The notes under the pieces are model-generated. The model searched no databases. It saw only the letters and a program-made list of their open reading frames with translations, and was not told the DNA's origin. Shown piece after piece: positions 9,870 through 18,846 of a stretch of 64,000 nucleotides of DNA; the stretch's first letter is position 1; the number at the start of each line of letters is the position of its first letter. The DNA lies in contig NZ_RJUF01000185.1 of the NCBI RefSeq assembly GCF_024343775.1, forward strand, positions 29,716 through 93,715. The letters run 5' to 3'. Position numbers and translations under genes: made by a program. Origin of the DNA: Lacihabitans soyangensis. Lineage in GTDB: Bacteria > Bacteroidota > Bacteroidia > Cytophagales > Spirosomataceae.

Positions 9870-10622
9870 ATGAACAGAAAACACCCATCTGTAATGCGGG
9901 TTTTTATTTTTGCCCTTTTATCATGGTTAAAAATAAGCAGTAGTGCAGTTTTTGCACAAGGACCGGGCCCAAGACCTTCCCTCCCTCCTATTCCCATTAA
10001 AGGAGATACCACGCACACACTTACCAAGCATTTCACTCAGGCATCTTCAGAACCAAAAAAAACTGATGCCAAGGGATTTATCCAGCGTTGGCTTGTTCTC
10101 GAGCCCGTTAAGAAAAACATTGCTCGAAACAATATTATCACCGACAATTTTCTAAAAACGACTTTCTCGGCTGATAATTTCTCTAATGATTACAACATGA
10201 TTCCCAAAGATGGTGAATCCGTTAAAATTGGTGATCAAGACCTAAAATGGTATGCATTGGACAGTAAGACTTTCAATTTTAATTTATATCATTTTACCTA
10301 CGCCCTCAACAAACCTAAATATGGAATACTGGTTTGGCTGGTTACGGTGATCAATTGTACCGAAGATATTGAAAATGTAAGAATGTCTGCTGGCTGTAAC
10401 TCAGGAAGCATGTGGTGGTTAAATGGTCAAGAAACAATGATTCTTTCGGGCGACAGAGACATGATAGCTGATAACGTCACATCTCCGCGAATCACTCTTA
10501 AAAAAGGTAAAAACATCATACGTGGGGCTGTGATTAACGGGCCTGGCATGGCCAATTTCGGAGTTCGTTTTATAGATGACAAAGGAGAACCTGTGAAAAA
10601 CTTTACCATTAGTTACCAATAA
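9870..10622 (+). CDS. Exported protein of the GH43 module, copy 2
   Basis: A 250-residue paralogue of the lipoprotein at 7440. I start it at the ATG at 9870, because this gives a good signal peptide ending in SSAVFAQ; a longer frame from 9768 adds 34 non-signal residues. Unlike copy 1 it lacks a lipobox cysteine, so it should be released into the periplasm or outside, while copy 1 stays anchored. The shared core includes SMWWLNGQETMILSGDRDM and IIRGAVINGPGMANFGVRF. The following GH43 gene begins 95 bp downstream. Function is unknown; a role beside GH43 is inferred from the repeated pairing. Confidence 0.75.
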   Translation: MNRKHPSVMRVFIFALLSWLKISSSAVFAQGPGPRPSLPPIPIKGDTTHTLTKHFTQASSEPKKTDAKGFIQRWLVLEPVKKNIARNNIITDNFLKTTFSADNFSNDYNMIPKDGESVKIGDQDLKWYALDSKTFNFNLYHFTYALNKPKYGILVWLVTVINCTEDIENVRMSAGCNSGSMWWLNGQETMILSGDRDMIADNVTSPRITLKKGKNIIRGAVINGPGMANFGVRFIDDKGEPVKNFTISYQ

Positions 10623-10717
10623 ATTACCGTCGTTTTATTCTGAAAAAAATACTAGAATACAGGTATTATTTCAAAATGAGCGAACATAAAACCCTTGATT
10701 TTCATAAAACTAACGAT

Positions 10718-12160
10718 ATGAAAAAAAATAAAATAACCTTCATAATAAGCACATTGGCTTTGTCGATAGTACAATTCTCAATGGCACAAATCGGCCGTCC
10801 TTTCATTCATGACCCATCAACAGTTGCCGAATGCGAAGGCAAGTATTATACATTTGGCACAGGTGGCGGCGGACTAATATCTAATGATGGCTGGACATGG
10901 CACGGTGGCGGCGTAAGACCTGGCGGTGGAGCTGCACCAGACGTGATTAAAATTGGTGACCGCTATCTGGTAATTTATGGAGCCACAGGAGGTTCTCCCA
11001 ACCACAAAGGGGCAATTCTGACCATGTGGAACAAAACACTCGATCCAAAATCTCCCGATTTTAAATATTCGGAACCTATTGTGGTGGCTACATCAGACGG
11101 GTATGAGGAATGCGACGCCATAGACCCGGGTGTTATGATAGATCCCACCAATGGTCGCCTTTGGTTGACTTACGGCACTTACTTTGGCTACACCCGGCTG
11201 ATTGAATTAGACCCAATAACGGGAGGTTTAAAAAAAGGAAATAAACCCGTAGATGTTGCAATAGTCTGTGAAGCAAGCACTTTAGTTTATCGCGATGGCT
11301 GGTATTATTTACTTGCCACGCATGGAAGCTGTTGCGATGGTGCCAATTCAACCTATAATGTGGTGGTGGGACGTTCGAAAAAAATAACTGGCCCATATAT
11401 GGACAATGTAGGCAGAGGTATGCTCGAAGGTGGAGGAAAAATGGTAGCGGCCACCAGAGGCGATTTGATAGGCCCTGGGCATTTCGGACATATTATTCTT
11501 GAAAAAGGCGTTGAAAAAATGTCTATTCACTACGAAGCTGATTTGGAGCAAGGCGGACGCAGTGTTTTAGGAATATTGCCAGTAGTTTGGAAAGATGGAT
11601 GGCCTGTTGCGGGAGAAAAATTCAAAGAAGGCACATTTGAAATTGAATCAGTAAGAAGAGGGTACGCATTAGAACTAGCGGTGGATTTTAGCAGAATGCC
11701 CAATGCTCCAAGAGGTTTTAATCAACCTAATACTGAACCGATTAAGCCTGTGCCTGCACTCAAATTAGAAGATGTGGCAAAAAACTGGCCTTCAGGCAAT
11801 ATAAATCTAAGAATTGGCGATTATATGTCTCGACCACACCAAAAATGGACCATTACTGATGCTCCAGATTCGACAGGATATTTGGGTGGGCCATACTATA
11901 AAATTGTTTTGACCGGAACAAACCGAGCCTTAACTGCCACAGCTAATGCGGAAGTTATAACGTTACCAGAATTCACTGGCTCGCCTGAACAATTGTGGAG
12001 AATAGACCAATTAACTGACGGAACTTACAGAATCATGCCCAAAGCAGTACCTAATTCTAACGAAAAGCTTGCTTTGATCTCATCGGGTGATAGTACACCA
12101 ACCTTGGGTAAATTTGATTTCAAAAGCGATAATTCTAAATGGAATTTTAGGAATCCATAG
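10718..12160 (+). CDS. GH43-type arabinanase-like glycosidase, copy 2
   Basis: A 480-residue paralogue of the enzyme at 8224. The ATG at 10718 is preferred over an upstream one at 10676 because it begins directly with a Sec signal peptide ending in FSMAQ. The same catalytic contexts are kept: FIHDPST, DAIDPG and VCEASTLVYRDGWYYL, as is the TCCDGAN-like cysteine pair (SCCDGAN). The C-terminal beta-trefoil-like tail ends NSNEKLALISSGDSTPTLG, the same residues as copy 1 but with several synonymous codon differences, so the copies are old and under selection. The loop after APDVIKIGDRYL is a few residues shorter than in copy 1. Confidence 0.88.
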   Translation: MKKNKITFIISTLALSIVQFSMAQIGRPFIHDPSTVAECEGKYYTFGTGGGGLISNDGWTWHGGGVRPGGGAAPDVIKIGDRYLVIYGATGGSPNHKGAILTMWNKTLDPKSPDFKYSEPIVVATSDGYEECDAIDPGVMIDPTNGRLWLTYGTYFGYTRLIELDPITGGLKKGNKPVDVAIVCEASTLVYRDGWYYLLATHGSCCDGANSTYNVVVGRSKKITGPYMDNVGRGMLEGGGKMVAATRGDLIGPGHFGHIILEKGVEKMSIHYEADLEQGGRSVLGILPVVWKDGWPVAGEKFKEGTFEIESVRRGYALELAVDFSRMPNAPRGFNQPNTEPIKPVPALKLEDVAKNWPSGNINLRIGDYMSRPHQKWTITDAPDSTGYLGGPYYKIVLTGTNRALTATANAEVITLPEFTGSPEQLWRIDQLTDGTYRIMPKAVPNSNEKLALISSGDSTPTLGKFDFKSDNSKWNFRNP

Positions 12161-12251
12161 ATCTGTTGGGAGACGCAAACTAATACTTGCATCTACACAT
12201 CATATATCATTTTTGACTTAAAATTAATTCGGTAGCAATGCTGTTTTTGCC

Positions 12252-13673
12252 ATGAAATCTTTAAACCCACTCAAAATCCTCTTCCTATCATTTTTAGGGC
12301 TATTCATCATTATTTCTTGCTCGAAAGAAAAACTGGAGGATAGTTCACCAATACCACTTTTAAAAGATGTGGTACCGAAAATCACCCCGAAAGGTACTGA
12401 AAAGTATCTGGCAAAAAACTCTGATTATGTTTTCAACCAAGAGGAAGTAAAAACTTATCAGCTCATATTAAGAGAAGCCGATTTATCAAAACTAAACGCT
12501 GACCCTACTCGGGAAGAGTATGTAGAAGCGGCTTTGGTTTTCGAAGGCGACACCATTAGTCCTGTCGGTATTCGTTACAAAGGTTCGGTTGGGGCTTATT
12601 TGAATTGTTTGTCGGGTACAGATTGGTCGAAGCCTTCGGGTTACAAAACTTGTGTAAAGCTCAGTATGCAAATAAAAGTGAATTGGCAAGACCGAAAAGA
12701 ACGTTTTTATGATTTGAATAAACTACAATTTCATAGCCAAAACTATGACAAATCGCAGCTTCGGGAGCGTTTGGGTTATTGGCTTTTTGCCCAGATGGGC
12801 GTACCTGCTCCGCGTTCAGTACATGCAAGAGTGGTGGTCAATGGACAACTTTGGGGGCTTTTTGGTTTAACAGAAGAAATCGACAATCGTTTTGCCGAAT
12901 ATTTTTATAAAAACGGAAAAGGGGATATTTACAAGGAGGTGTGGCCGCTCAAACCGAATGGTGAAGTACAAACCAGTAAGGCATTGATCGATGCTCTAAA
13001 AACCAATGAGGATAAGCCTGATGTGAGTTTTATCAAAGAATTTGGTGGTGCTTTTGCTGCTTCAAATGCCAAAAATCCAATGGATTCTGTTAGAAAATAT
13101 ATGGATGTTAATCAGATCATTTCATACTCGGTGGTTGACAGATTAATTCGCCACGACGATGGGCCATTTCACTGGTATTGCAATGACTTGGCTTCGTGCT
13201 ACAATCACAATTATTATTGGTTTGAAGACAAAAAAAACAGAAAAATGCACCTAATACCTTGGGATTTAGATGGAGCTTTTGAACACGTGATCAGAAATGC
13301 CAATAATATTGTACCAATTGCTGACAAATGGGGAGAAATATCGAATAATTGTGGTTTGATAAATTTAGGAAATCCAACCTTTAAACAGCGTTCGGCCGCT
13401 TGCGATAAACTTACAGCAGCATGGATGAGCTTCAAAACTGAATATTCTGATTTAAGAAAACATTTGCAACAAAATATATTATCTGACGAAAAGACTATCA
13501 AACAAATGGATATATGGGCAAAGCAAATAGAGCCATTCATTAAAGAAGCTGACGTTTTTTATAATACAGGCATCACAAACGAATTTAACAAACGAGCCAC
13601 TTCCGAAGCCACATGGAACTCAGCGGTAAATACATTGAAAAGTCAAGTTAGATTTGCCCGAACACAGCCGTAA
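12252..13673 (+). CDS. CotH-like protein kinase family lipoprotein
   Basis: A 473-residue lipoprotein (lipobox ...IISC, Cys23). The middle and C-terminal parts match the CotH atypical kinase family: VGIRYKGSVGAYLN, then LRERLGYWLFAQMGVPAPR, VNGQLWGLFGLTEEID, and the catalytic-region segments DRLIRHDDGPFHWYCND and MHLIPWDLDGAF, where the Asp of PWDLD corresponds to a metal-binding site. CotH was characterised as a spore-coat kinase; its secreted Bacteroidota relatives have no settled role. It follows the second GH43 gene by 91 bp on the same strand and may be part of the same transcript. It is convergent with the gene ending at 13866. Confidence 0.82.
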   Translation: MKSLNPLKILFLSFLGLFIIISCSKEKLEDSSPIPLLKDVVPKITPKGTEKYLAKNSDYVFNQEEVKTYQLILREADLSKLNADPTREEYVEAALVFEGDTISPVGIRYKGSVGAYLNCLSGTDWSKPSGYKTCVKLSMQIKVNWQDRKERFYDLNKLQFHSQNYDKSQLRERLGYWLFAQMGVPAPRSVHARVVVNGQLWGLFGLTEEIDNRFAEYFYKNGKGDIYKEVWPLKPNGEVQTSKALIDALKTNEDKPDVSFIKEFGGAFAASNAKNPMDSVRKYMDVNQIISYSVVDRLIRHDDGPFHWYCNDLASCYNHNYYWFEDKKNRKMHLIPWDLDGAFEHVIRNANNIVPIADKWGEISNNCGLINLGNPTFKQRSAACDKLTAAWMSFKTEYSDLRKHLQQNILSDEKTIKQMDIWAKQIEPFIKEADVFYNTGITNEFNKRATSEATWNSAVNTLKSQVRFARTQP

Positions 13674-13865
13674 ACTAGGAAAATAGCTTAATTTTCAAGA
13701 ATATATGTAATTCATCAATCAAACCATAGCCTTTGCACCGTAACTTGGCATGCTGGCAGCCATGGGTCGTTGGGGATTTTAACAAGGTAAAACCACACAT
13801 TCAAAAAAGGTGTGGACAAACTATTTATTGCGATGGTACTTTAGATCTATTTTGCAGTCCGAAAA

Positions 13866-16016
13866 TCACTTTTCAAATACCGTTTTCTTTGCAATTTCGA
13901 TGTCGTTGGCCACGACTGGGCGTAAAATGTGCCAATGAAAACGCAGGGCTTCGTTCTGTTCTTTGGTATTTCCTGCTTGTTCGGTAAAATGTACCAAGGG
14001 CATATCATTATAGATAGGTTTAGTGATTGCTATTACTTCATCCCAATACTTCAAAGCTCCTTCCAAATACTTGATTGCTTGCTGTTTATGATGCAAATCG
14101 CCATTGGTTCGGTAGGTTTGTAGGGCAATACCACCTTTAATTTTTTCGGCATAATACAAGCCCAAATACGCCCATGAGCGAATATCTGCCACTTCATACA
14201 TGAGGTTGTTGTTATTTTTGGTATTGATATTTTTTACCAATTCCAATGCTTTTCTGCAATCATTTTCCAACATTTCGGCCAAAATGGGTGGCGTGACTTT
14301 CCCTGTTTCAAAACTTCCACCGGTGGTTTTTATTTTCACATAATCCGCAATCGAAACAAAACTGGGCTCGGTAACAGGTTGTTCGATTTGTCGGATAATA
14401 TCAATGTAACTAACTGTTTTATCTTTTAATGACAAAAAGCCTTCGCTGTACAAACTAAAATCCCAAGTAAAATCAAAAGACGAAGCCAATCTTAGCGGTG
14501 TTTTTCCTGCCAACGAACTGGCAGTAAGCAAGTTTTGTCCATCTTTTCCATATCTACGAGTAAATTCGGCTTGAAATACCGCATCGGGTGTGTTAGGATT
14601 GTAAAGCAATCTGCCCCACAATTTATAAAATAACCACTGACGCTCGAAGGCGTATTTCCAATCAACTTTGATATCAGATTTCGTAAAATAATCTTTAGCA
14701 GGAATATAGGTTTCCGAACCAATGGTATAGCCTCCGACATATTCTTGGCTATTTTCTTTGATATGGCTTCTAATGAAATCAGGAACTCCCCACCTTAGGC
14801 AGAAAAAATCTTCATTCCGAGCCGTCCAAGTAACTTTGTAAGTTTGTGGTTTGGGTACAAAATAGGTATCAAAAAGCTTTCCTCCGTGTACTTTCACAAG
14901 CGTAGGCGTAGAATGTCCATGCGACCAATTGTATTTGAAATCCGCCCAAATTGGTTTTTCAATAAAATCCATCGTCCCTTCTTCGTCGATGGCCCTTCTT
15001 GTTAATCGCTCGGTTTCTATGCTCGTAGGCCCAAGTGAACCTACATTGCTCGAAAACGGTATGCGGTGAATCAATTTGCACTTTCTGCCCGATAGTCTCA
15101 TACCCTCAATGATGGTTTCTTTCATCCAGTCTTCACGTTGCTGCGGCGTCATTCCGCCCATACCTTCGCCCAAGGTCAGACCAAATCCTGTAAGTTCGGG
15201 ATATTCTTGTAAAACTTGGGCTACACTTTCACGGGTGTAACGTTTGATGATGATTGAAGTATCGCCTTTTACAAAGTGGTGGTGTTCCAAATTATCCATC
15301 GCCACATTATGGGCTTTTGAAAATTCTGGACTCACAAAAATGTTGAAAGGCACTAAATAAGTTTCTATTTCACGCTCTTTGGCCATTCGTAAAATACCAT
15401 GAAAAAGCGTTTGCCATTCTTTCATTTCGGCATCAGAAAAAGGCGAAGCTTCGGGAAAGTTTTTGGCACGAATCATATACACATAGGGGTGTAAGTTCCA
15501 AAGGCTTAAGATATTAAAGCGATTTTCAGCCATCATGTCCAAAAACGCCTCCCAATATTTGATGTCTTTGCAGGTCTCCTGATGCAAATCTAAAGCATAG
15601 CTATGGCGGTAGGTATCGTAGGGTAAATCGAACTTTATTGTACGGTAGGGATATTTTGATTTTTCTTCAAAAGCCTTGATTTTATCTAAACCAACACCGT
15701 TTCTTATATTTTCGCATACAGCCAGCGAGCCATATATCAAGCCACGTGTATCTCCTCCAACAATGCTAATGGTGGTTTTGTCGGTTAAAATACCAAAAGA
15801 TTCAGGTTCATATTTACTGGCATCTATTTTTAAAGTAATCGTAAATTTTGATGTAGAATTTTTCATCGCATACCCTTTCTTACTCAGCGTTTTTTCGAGC
15901 ATATGCATAGAATAGGCTGTTTTTGAAGCATCTAATGAAGAAATGAATTTAACTGATTGCGAGAAACCTATACCATGAAATGCAAAGAATAGGAATATGA
16001 AACAAAGTTTTTTCAT
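13866..16016 (-). CDS. Secreted glycosidase-like protein, GH20/GH67-like layout
   Basis: A 716-residue secreted protein with a signal peptide ending in GIGFSQ. Residues about 20-115 form an alpha/beta domain with IVGGDTRGLIYGSLAVCENIR, as in the N-terminal domains shared by GH20, GH67 and GH84 enzymes. Residues 130-480 fit a TIM barrel: YWEAFLDMMAENRFNILSLW, then ELTGFGLTLGEGMGGM, where the glutamate sits as acidic residues do in GH67-like barrels. The exact family and substrate are not clear; alpha-glucuronidase-like activity is one option. A helical C-terminal part follows. It lies close to the GH43 and CotH genes, which fits a glycan-degrading region. The 443-bp gap upstream to 16459 shows only a possible -7 element (CAAAGTTA at 16075-16082, reverse strand). 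Confidence 0.65.
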   Translation of the reverse strand: MKKLCFIFLFFAFHGIGFSQSVKFISSLDASKTAYSMHMLEKTLSKKGYAMKNSTSKFTITLKIDASKYEPESFGILTDKTTISIVGGDTRGLIYGSLAVCENIRNGVGLDKIKAFEEKSKYPYRTIKFDLPYDTYRHSYALDLHQETCKDIKYWEAFLDMMAENRFNILSLWNLHPYVYMIRAKNFPEASPFSDAEMKEWQTLFHGILRMAKEREIETYLVPFNIFVSPEFSKAHNVAMDNLEHHHFVKGDTSIIIKRYTRESVAQVLQEYPELTGFGLTLGEGMGGMTPQQREDWMKETIIEGMRLSGRKCKLIHRIPFSSNVGSLGPTSIETERLTRRAIDEEGTMDFIEKPIWADFKYNWSHGHSTPTLVKVHGGKLFDTYFVPKPQTYKVTWTARNEDFFCLRWGVPDFIRSHIKENSQEYVGGYTIGSETYIPAKDYFTKSDIKVDWKYAFERQWLFYKLWGRLLYNPNTPDAVFQAEFTRRYGKDGQNLLTASSLAGKTPLRLASSFDFTWDFSLYSEGFLSLKDKTVSYIDIIRQIEQPVTEPSFVSIADYVKIKTTGGSFETGKVTPPILAEMLENDCRKALELVKNINTKNNNNLMYEVADIRSWAYLGLYYAEKIKGGIALQTYRTNGDLHHKQQAIKYLEGALKYWDEVIAITKPIYNDMPLVHFTEQAGNTKEQNEALRFHWHILRPVVANDIEIAKKTVFEK

Positions 16017-16449
16017 AGACTTTTATTGTTAATTTGTTTGGGGTTGAATATTGAGAAGACAAAACAACTTTATCCAAAGTTAATGTTAAAATTTGAAGTC
16101 TAAAGCAGAGTTTTGTACGAAATTATCAACTAACAGTAATCTGAAATTTGACCTTGATAGAAAGAGCCATTTTTTGGTAAACTATCAATATTTTAAGCAC
16201 TTTAATCTCTTTTTAGCTCCGAAGATGATTGAAGGCATCTAATTATTAATCGAACTTATTTTTTCAAATTACTGGTACAAAAAAGCAAGCTTTTTTACTC
16301 TTCCTTTTATCAGGTTATTCCTCAAGGATTTAAATGTAGCAATGACCTAGATTTTGTCTTTCAAATAAATGGTAGATTTAATTTTTCTGATGATTTAATA
16401 GGTTAATATAAGCTCGGAGATTACTTTAATTTTATAATTACATTACTCC

Positions 16450-16465
16450 TGACATACCCTTGTCA
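16450..16465. promoter_or_regulatory. Operator TGACA-N6-TGTCA, WYL regulator gene
   Basis: A perfect 5-bp inverted repeat, TGACA (16450-16454) and TGTCA (16461-16465). It lies 11 nt before a -7-like TATTTTG (16477-16483) and about 36 nt before the regulator start codon, where it would overlap the -33 region. The same motif, at the same distance from the same kind of -7 element, precedes the next gene (17208-17223). Autoregulation by the WYL protein is inferred. Confidence 0.7.
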
Positions 16466-16501
16466 TTCATATTCATTATTTTGGCAAAAAATAAGAAAAT
16501 T

Positions 16502-17200
16502 ATGCAGGACAATGAGACCAAACGCCTTTCACGGCTTGTCGCCATACTCACCAGTTTACAGTCCAAACGACTAATAACTGCTACTTTTTTAGCTGAAAAA
16601 TTTGGTGTAAGTGTTCGAACCATCTACCGCGACATCAGAGCTTTGGAGCAAAGTGGCGTGCCTGTGATAACGGAAGATGGTAAAGGCTACACCCTAATGG
16701 AAGGTTACAAAATACCTCCTGTAATGTTCAGTGAAGCTCAAGCTAATGCCCTTATTTTAGCTGAGCAGTTGGTTTTAAAAAGCAGGGATAGTTCATTGAT
16801 TAAAGATTACGCCGAAGCCATTGATAAAGTAAAGGCAGTTTTAAAGCAATCGGAGAAAGACAAAGCCAACTTACTTTCAATTCGAACCAAATTCGCTAAG
16901 CTAAATAACTTTGAAATCAACAGCAACAACTTATCCGATTTACAAAATGCACTTACCAATTTTTTACTGGTTCAGTTTGATTACATCAATGCTGAGGGCA
17001 AAGAAAGTAAAAGAACTGTGGAGCCATTTGCTTTATTGAACATACTGGAAGGTTGGTTATTAGTTGGTTTTTGCCGTTTACGAAAAGAATTTCGTTATTT
17101 TCGGTTGGATAGAATTCAAAAATTACAGATTCAACCAGAGAAATTCACCCCTCACAAAATGACACTTCAAGAATTTTTCGAAAAATATCACAAGCATTAA
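16502..17200 (+). CDS. WYL-domain transcriptional regulator, YafY type
   Basis: A 232-residue regulator. The N-terminal 60 residues form a DeoR-type winged helix (FLAEKFGVSVRTIYRDIRALEQSGVPV), followed by the linker GKGYTLMEGYKIPPVMFSEAQA and a C-terminal WYL domain (residues ~140-225) with VEPFALLNILEGWLLVGFCRLRKEFRYFRLDRI. The start at ATG 16502 is chosen over 16460 because it agrees with the usual family N-terminus and leaves room for the promoter. Operators with the same half-sites lie before this gene and before the gene at 17270, so it probably controls itself and the DUF1761/YdeI pair downstream. WYL domains often bind small ligands or nucleic acid; the ligand here is unknown. Confidence 0.88.
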   Translation: MQDNETKRLSRLVAILTSLQSKRLITATFLAEKFGVSVRTIYRDIRALEQSGVPVITEDGKGYTLMEGYKIPPVMFSEAQANALILAEQLVLKSRDSSLIKDYAEAIDKVKAVLKQSEKDKANLLSIRTKFAKLNNFEINSNNLSDLQNALTNFLLVQFDYINAEGKESKRTVEPFALLNILEGWLLVGFCRLRKEFRYFRLDRIQKLQIQPEKFTPHKMTLQEFFEKYHKH

Positions 17201-17207
17201 ATACCCC

Positions 17208-17223
17208 TGACATAAGGCTGTCA
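17208..17223. promoter_or_regulatory. Operator TGACA-N6-TGTCA, DUF1761 gene
   Basis: TGACA (17208-17212) and TGTCA (17219-17223) with a 6-nt spacer, 12 nt upstream of TACTTTG (17236-17242). Half-sites and geometry are the same as at 16450-16465, while the spacer differs, as expected of a dimer-binding site. Confidence 0.7.
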
Positions 17224-17269
17224 TTGGCTCATATTTACTTTGTGTCATCATTAATCAAATCGAAAAATT

Positions 17270-17692
17270 ATGTTACAAAAAATTTCAAAAATCAGTTGGA
17301 TGGGTGTTGTACTTTCTCTAGTATTTTACTCTTTTTTGGGTTGGCTTTGGTTCACGGTATTATTTCCGAACCAATACGCTAGCACCTTAGACAAATTAGG
17401 ATTGATACCTGCAAATCCCGAACCAATATATCTTTATGGTCCCCCTTTGACAATTTTGCCAACTATCATTACCTCCGCTCTTTTGATGGTTTTGCTCAAC
17501 ATCAGCTCCAAAAAAGCGGCTATGGAATTTGCATTTATCATAGGCTTGGGCTTTTTAGTCGCTAATACCTTTGATATTGCCATCAACCCCAACATACCAC
17601 ATCCAATGGCTTATGGATTATTAGTTGGTTGTTTTCATATGGTTGGCATCTTTGTATCATGCTTGATATTGCAAGCATTGTCTAAAAAATGA
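17270..17692 (+). CDS. DUF1761 family membrane protein
   Basis: A 140-residue integral membrane protein with about four hydrophobic segments. The N-terminal WMGVVLSLVFYSFLGWLWFTVLF and the NPEPIYLYGPPL loop fit the DUF1761 family. Function is unknown. It has its own operator-promoter pair (17208-17242) and is the probable first target of the upstream WYL regulator. Its last 74 bp are repeated directly after the stop codon (17695-17768), see the repeat entry. Confidence 0.8.
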   Translation: MLQKISKISWMGVVLSLVFYSFLGWLWFTVLFPNQYASTLDKLGLIPANPEPIYLYGPPLTILPTIITSALLMVLLNISSKKAAMEFAFIIGLGFLVANTFDIAINPNIPHPMAYGLLVGCFHMVGIFVSCLILQALSKK

Positions 17693-17768
17693 ACTTAGTT
17701 GGTTGTTTTCATATGGTTGGTATCTTTGTGTCATGCTTGATATTACAAGCATTGTCTAAAAAATGAAC
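17621..17768 (+). repeat. 74-bp direct duplication of the DUF1761 gene end
   Basis: The 74 bp at 17621-17694 are repeated at 17695-17768. The copies differ at three positions, and all three are synonymous in the DUF1761 frame (Gly, Val and Leu codons). Both copies end in AAATGAAC, so the second copy overlaps the start codon of the next gene through an ATGA junction. This suggests the original order was DUF1761 stop / next gene start overlapping by 4 bp, and that a slightly diverged allele of the gene end was joined in. Confidence 0.9.
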
Positions 17769-18317
17769 AAGGAAGAAATAGAGCATTTTTACCCAGAAAC
17801 AAAACAGCATTGGCGTGAGTGGTTGGCGAATAACCACCTTCATAAAAATGCTGTCTGGCTTATTCATTTTAAAAAAAATAGTGGCAAACCATCCGTGGCT
17901 TGGACAGATGCCGTGGACGAAGCCCTCTGCTTTGGCTGGATAGATAGCAAAGCGGTAACCATAGATACCGATTCGTACAAACAATTTTACACCAAACGAA
18001 AGCCCAAAAGCACCTGGTCACAAGTCAATAAAGACAAAGTTGAACGACTTATTGCTGATGGAAAAATGAAGGAAGCAGGCCTGAAATGCATCGAAATTGC
18101 CAAACAAAATGGTTCTTGGACTATCCTCGACTGTATTGATGCTTTAGAAATTCCAAAAGAATTGGAATTGGCGTTTGCTAGTAATGATGGTTCAAAGGAA
18201 AAGTTTGAAGCATTAAGTAAATCAAAGCGAAAGCTCATGCTTTACAATCTAATGGTGGCTAAAACAGAGGTTACTAAATCAAAAAGAATAGCTGAGATAC
18301 TGGAATTGATAAAGTGA
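17763..18317 (+). CDS. YdeI/OmpD-associated family protein
   Basis: A 184-residue cytoplasmic protein. The segments WREWLANNHLHKNAVWLIHFKK, DEALCFGWIDSKA and YTKRKPKSTWSQVNKDKVERL are characteristic of the YdeI/OmpD-associated ('bacteriocin-protection') family, whose biochemical role is not settled. The start ATG at 17763 lies inside the second copy of the 74-bp duplication. The gene probably shares a transcript with DUF1761 and so falls under the WYL regulator. Confidence 0.85.
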   Translation: MNKEEIEHFYPETKQHWREWLANNHLHKNAVWLIHFKKNSGKPSVAWTDAVDEALCFGWIDSKAVTIDTDSYKQFYTKRKPKSTWSQVNKDKVERLIADGKMKEAGLKCIEIAKQNGSWTILDCIDALEIPKELELAFASNDGSKEKFEALSKSKRKLMLYNLMVAKTEVTKSKRIAEILELIK

Positions 18318-18353
18318 TGAGAACAAAGTATCCTTTTTTGAGAAGAGCCCTCT

Positions 18354-18797
18354 TTACAATTCTTTTTTGAGATAAATCATATCAACCAATTGCACGCCTT
18401 CCTCGAAAATTGGATGGTCGTAATGGTCTGTGAAGAAATTCTTAACACGATGAGATCTTTGAAATCCACAATTTTCATAAAAACGCAAGGTTGAAGGGCT
18501 TTCTCCTGTGCCTACTTGCATTTCTTTGAAGTCTTTCTTGTAAAAATCACAAATGAAATTTATCAAGGCTATCCCATATCCTAGGCCTTGATATTTTTTA
18601 TATGTGGCGATGTTTTTCAACTCACATTTTTCCTCGTTTATCTGCACCACCACACAGACACTTTTCAAATCAACGTCATACAAAGCCCACAAATCCCCCG
18701 CTAAAAGATATCTATCAATCATACTTTCTTGTTCGTCAGCCAATAGAAATAGATCTAGATACTGTTTCTTGTTTTCCGTTACTTTGAGTATTTGCAT
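18354..18797 (-). CDS. GNAT family N-acetyltransferase
   Basis: A 147-residue acetyltransferase. Motif A, which binds acetyl-CoA, is seen as [20 protein letters not shown], and motif B as [14 protein letters not shown]. Length is normal for a single GNAT domain. The C-terminal [21 protein letters not shown] is usual for a Gram-positive/Bacteroidota subgroup. The substrate cannot be told. It is convergent with the YdeI-family gene, 36 bp between stops, with no clear terminator. Confidence 0.87.
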   Translation of the reverse strand: MQILKVTENKKQYLDLFLLADEQESMIDRYLLAGDLWALYDVDLKSVCVVVQINEEKCELKNIATYKKYQGLGYGIALINFICDFYKKDFKEMQVGTGESPSTLRFYENCGFQRSHRVKNFFTDHYDHPIFEEGVQLVDMIYLKKEL

Positions 18798-18846
18798 TGT
18801 TTATATTGGCAAAGGCTTCAAAAGGTACTTAGTTAATTCGTAGCTT

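Noticed and set aside
13674..13865. A stretch with ACAAGGTAA that recalls the end of 16S rRNA
   Set aside because: Only a few bases agree and no rRNA structure surrounds them.
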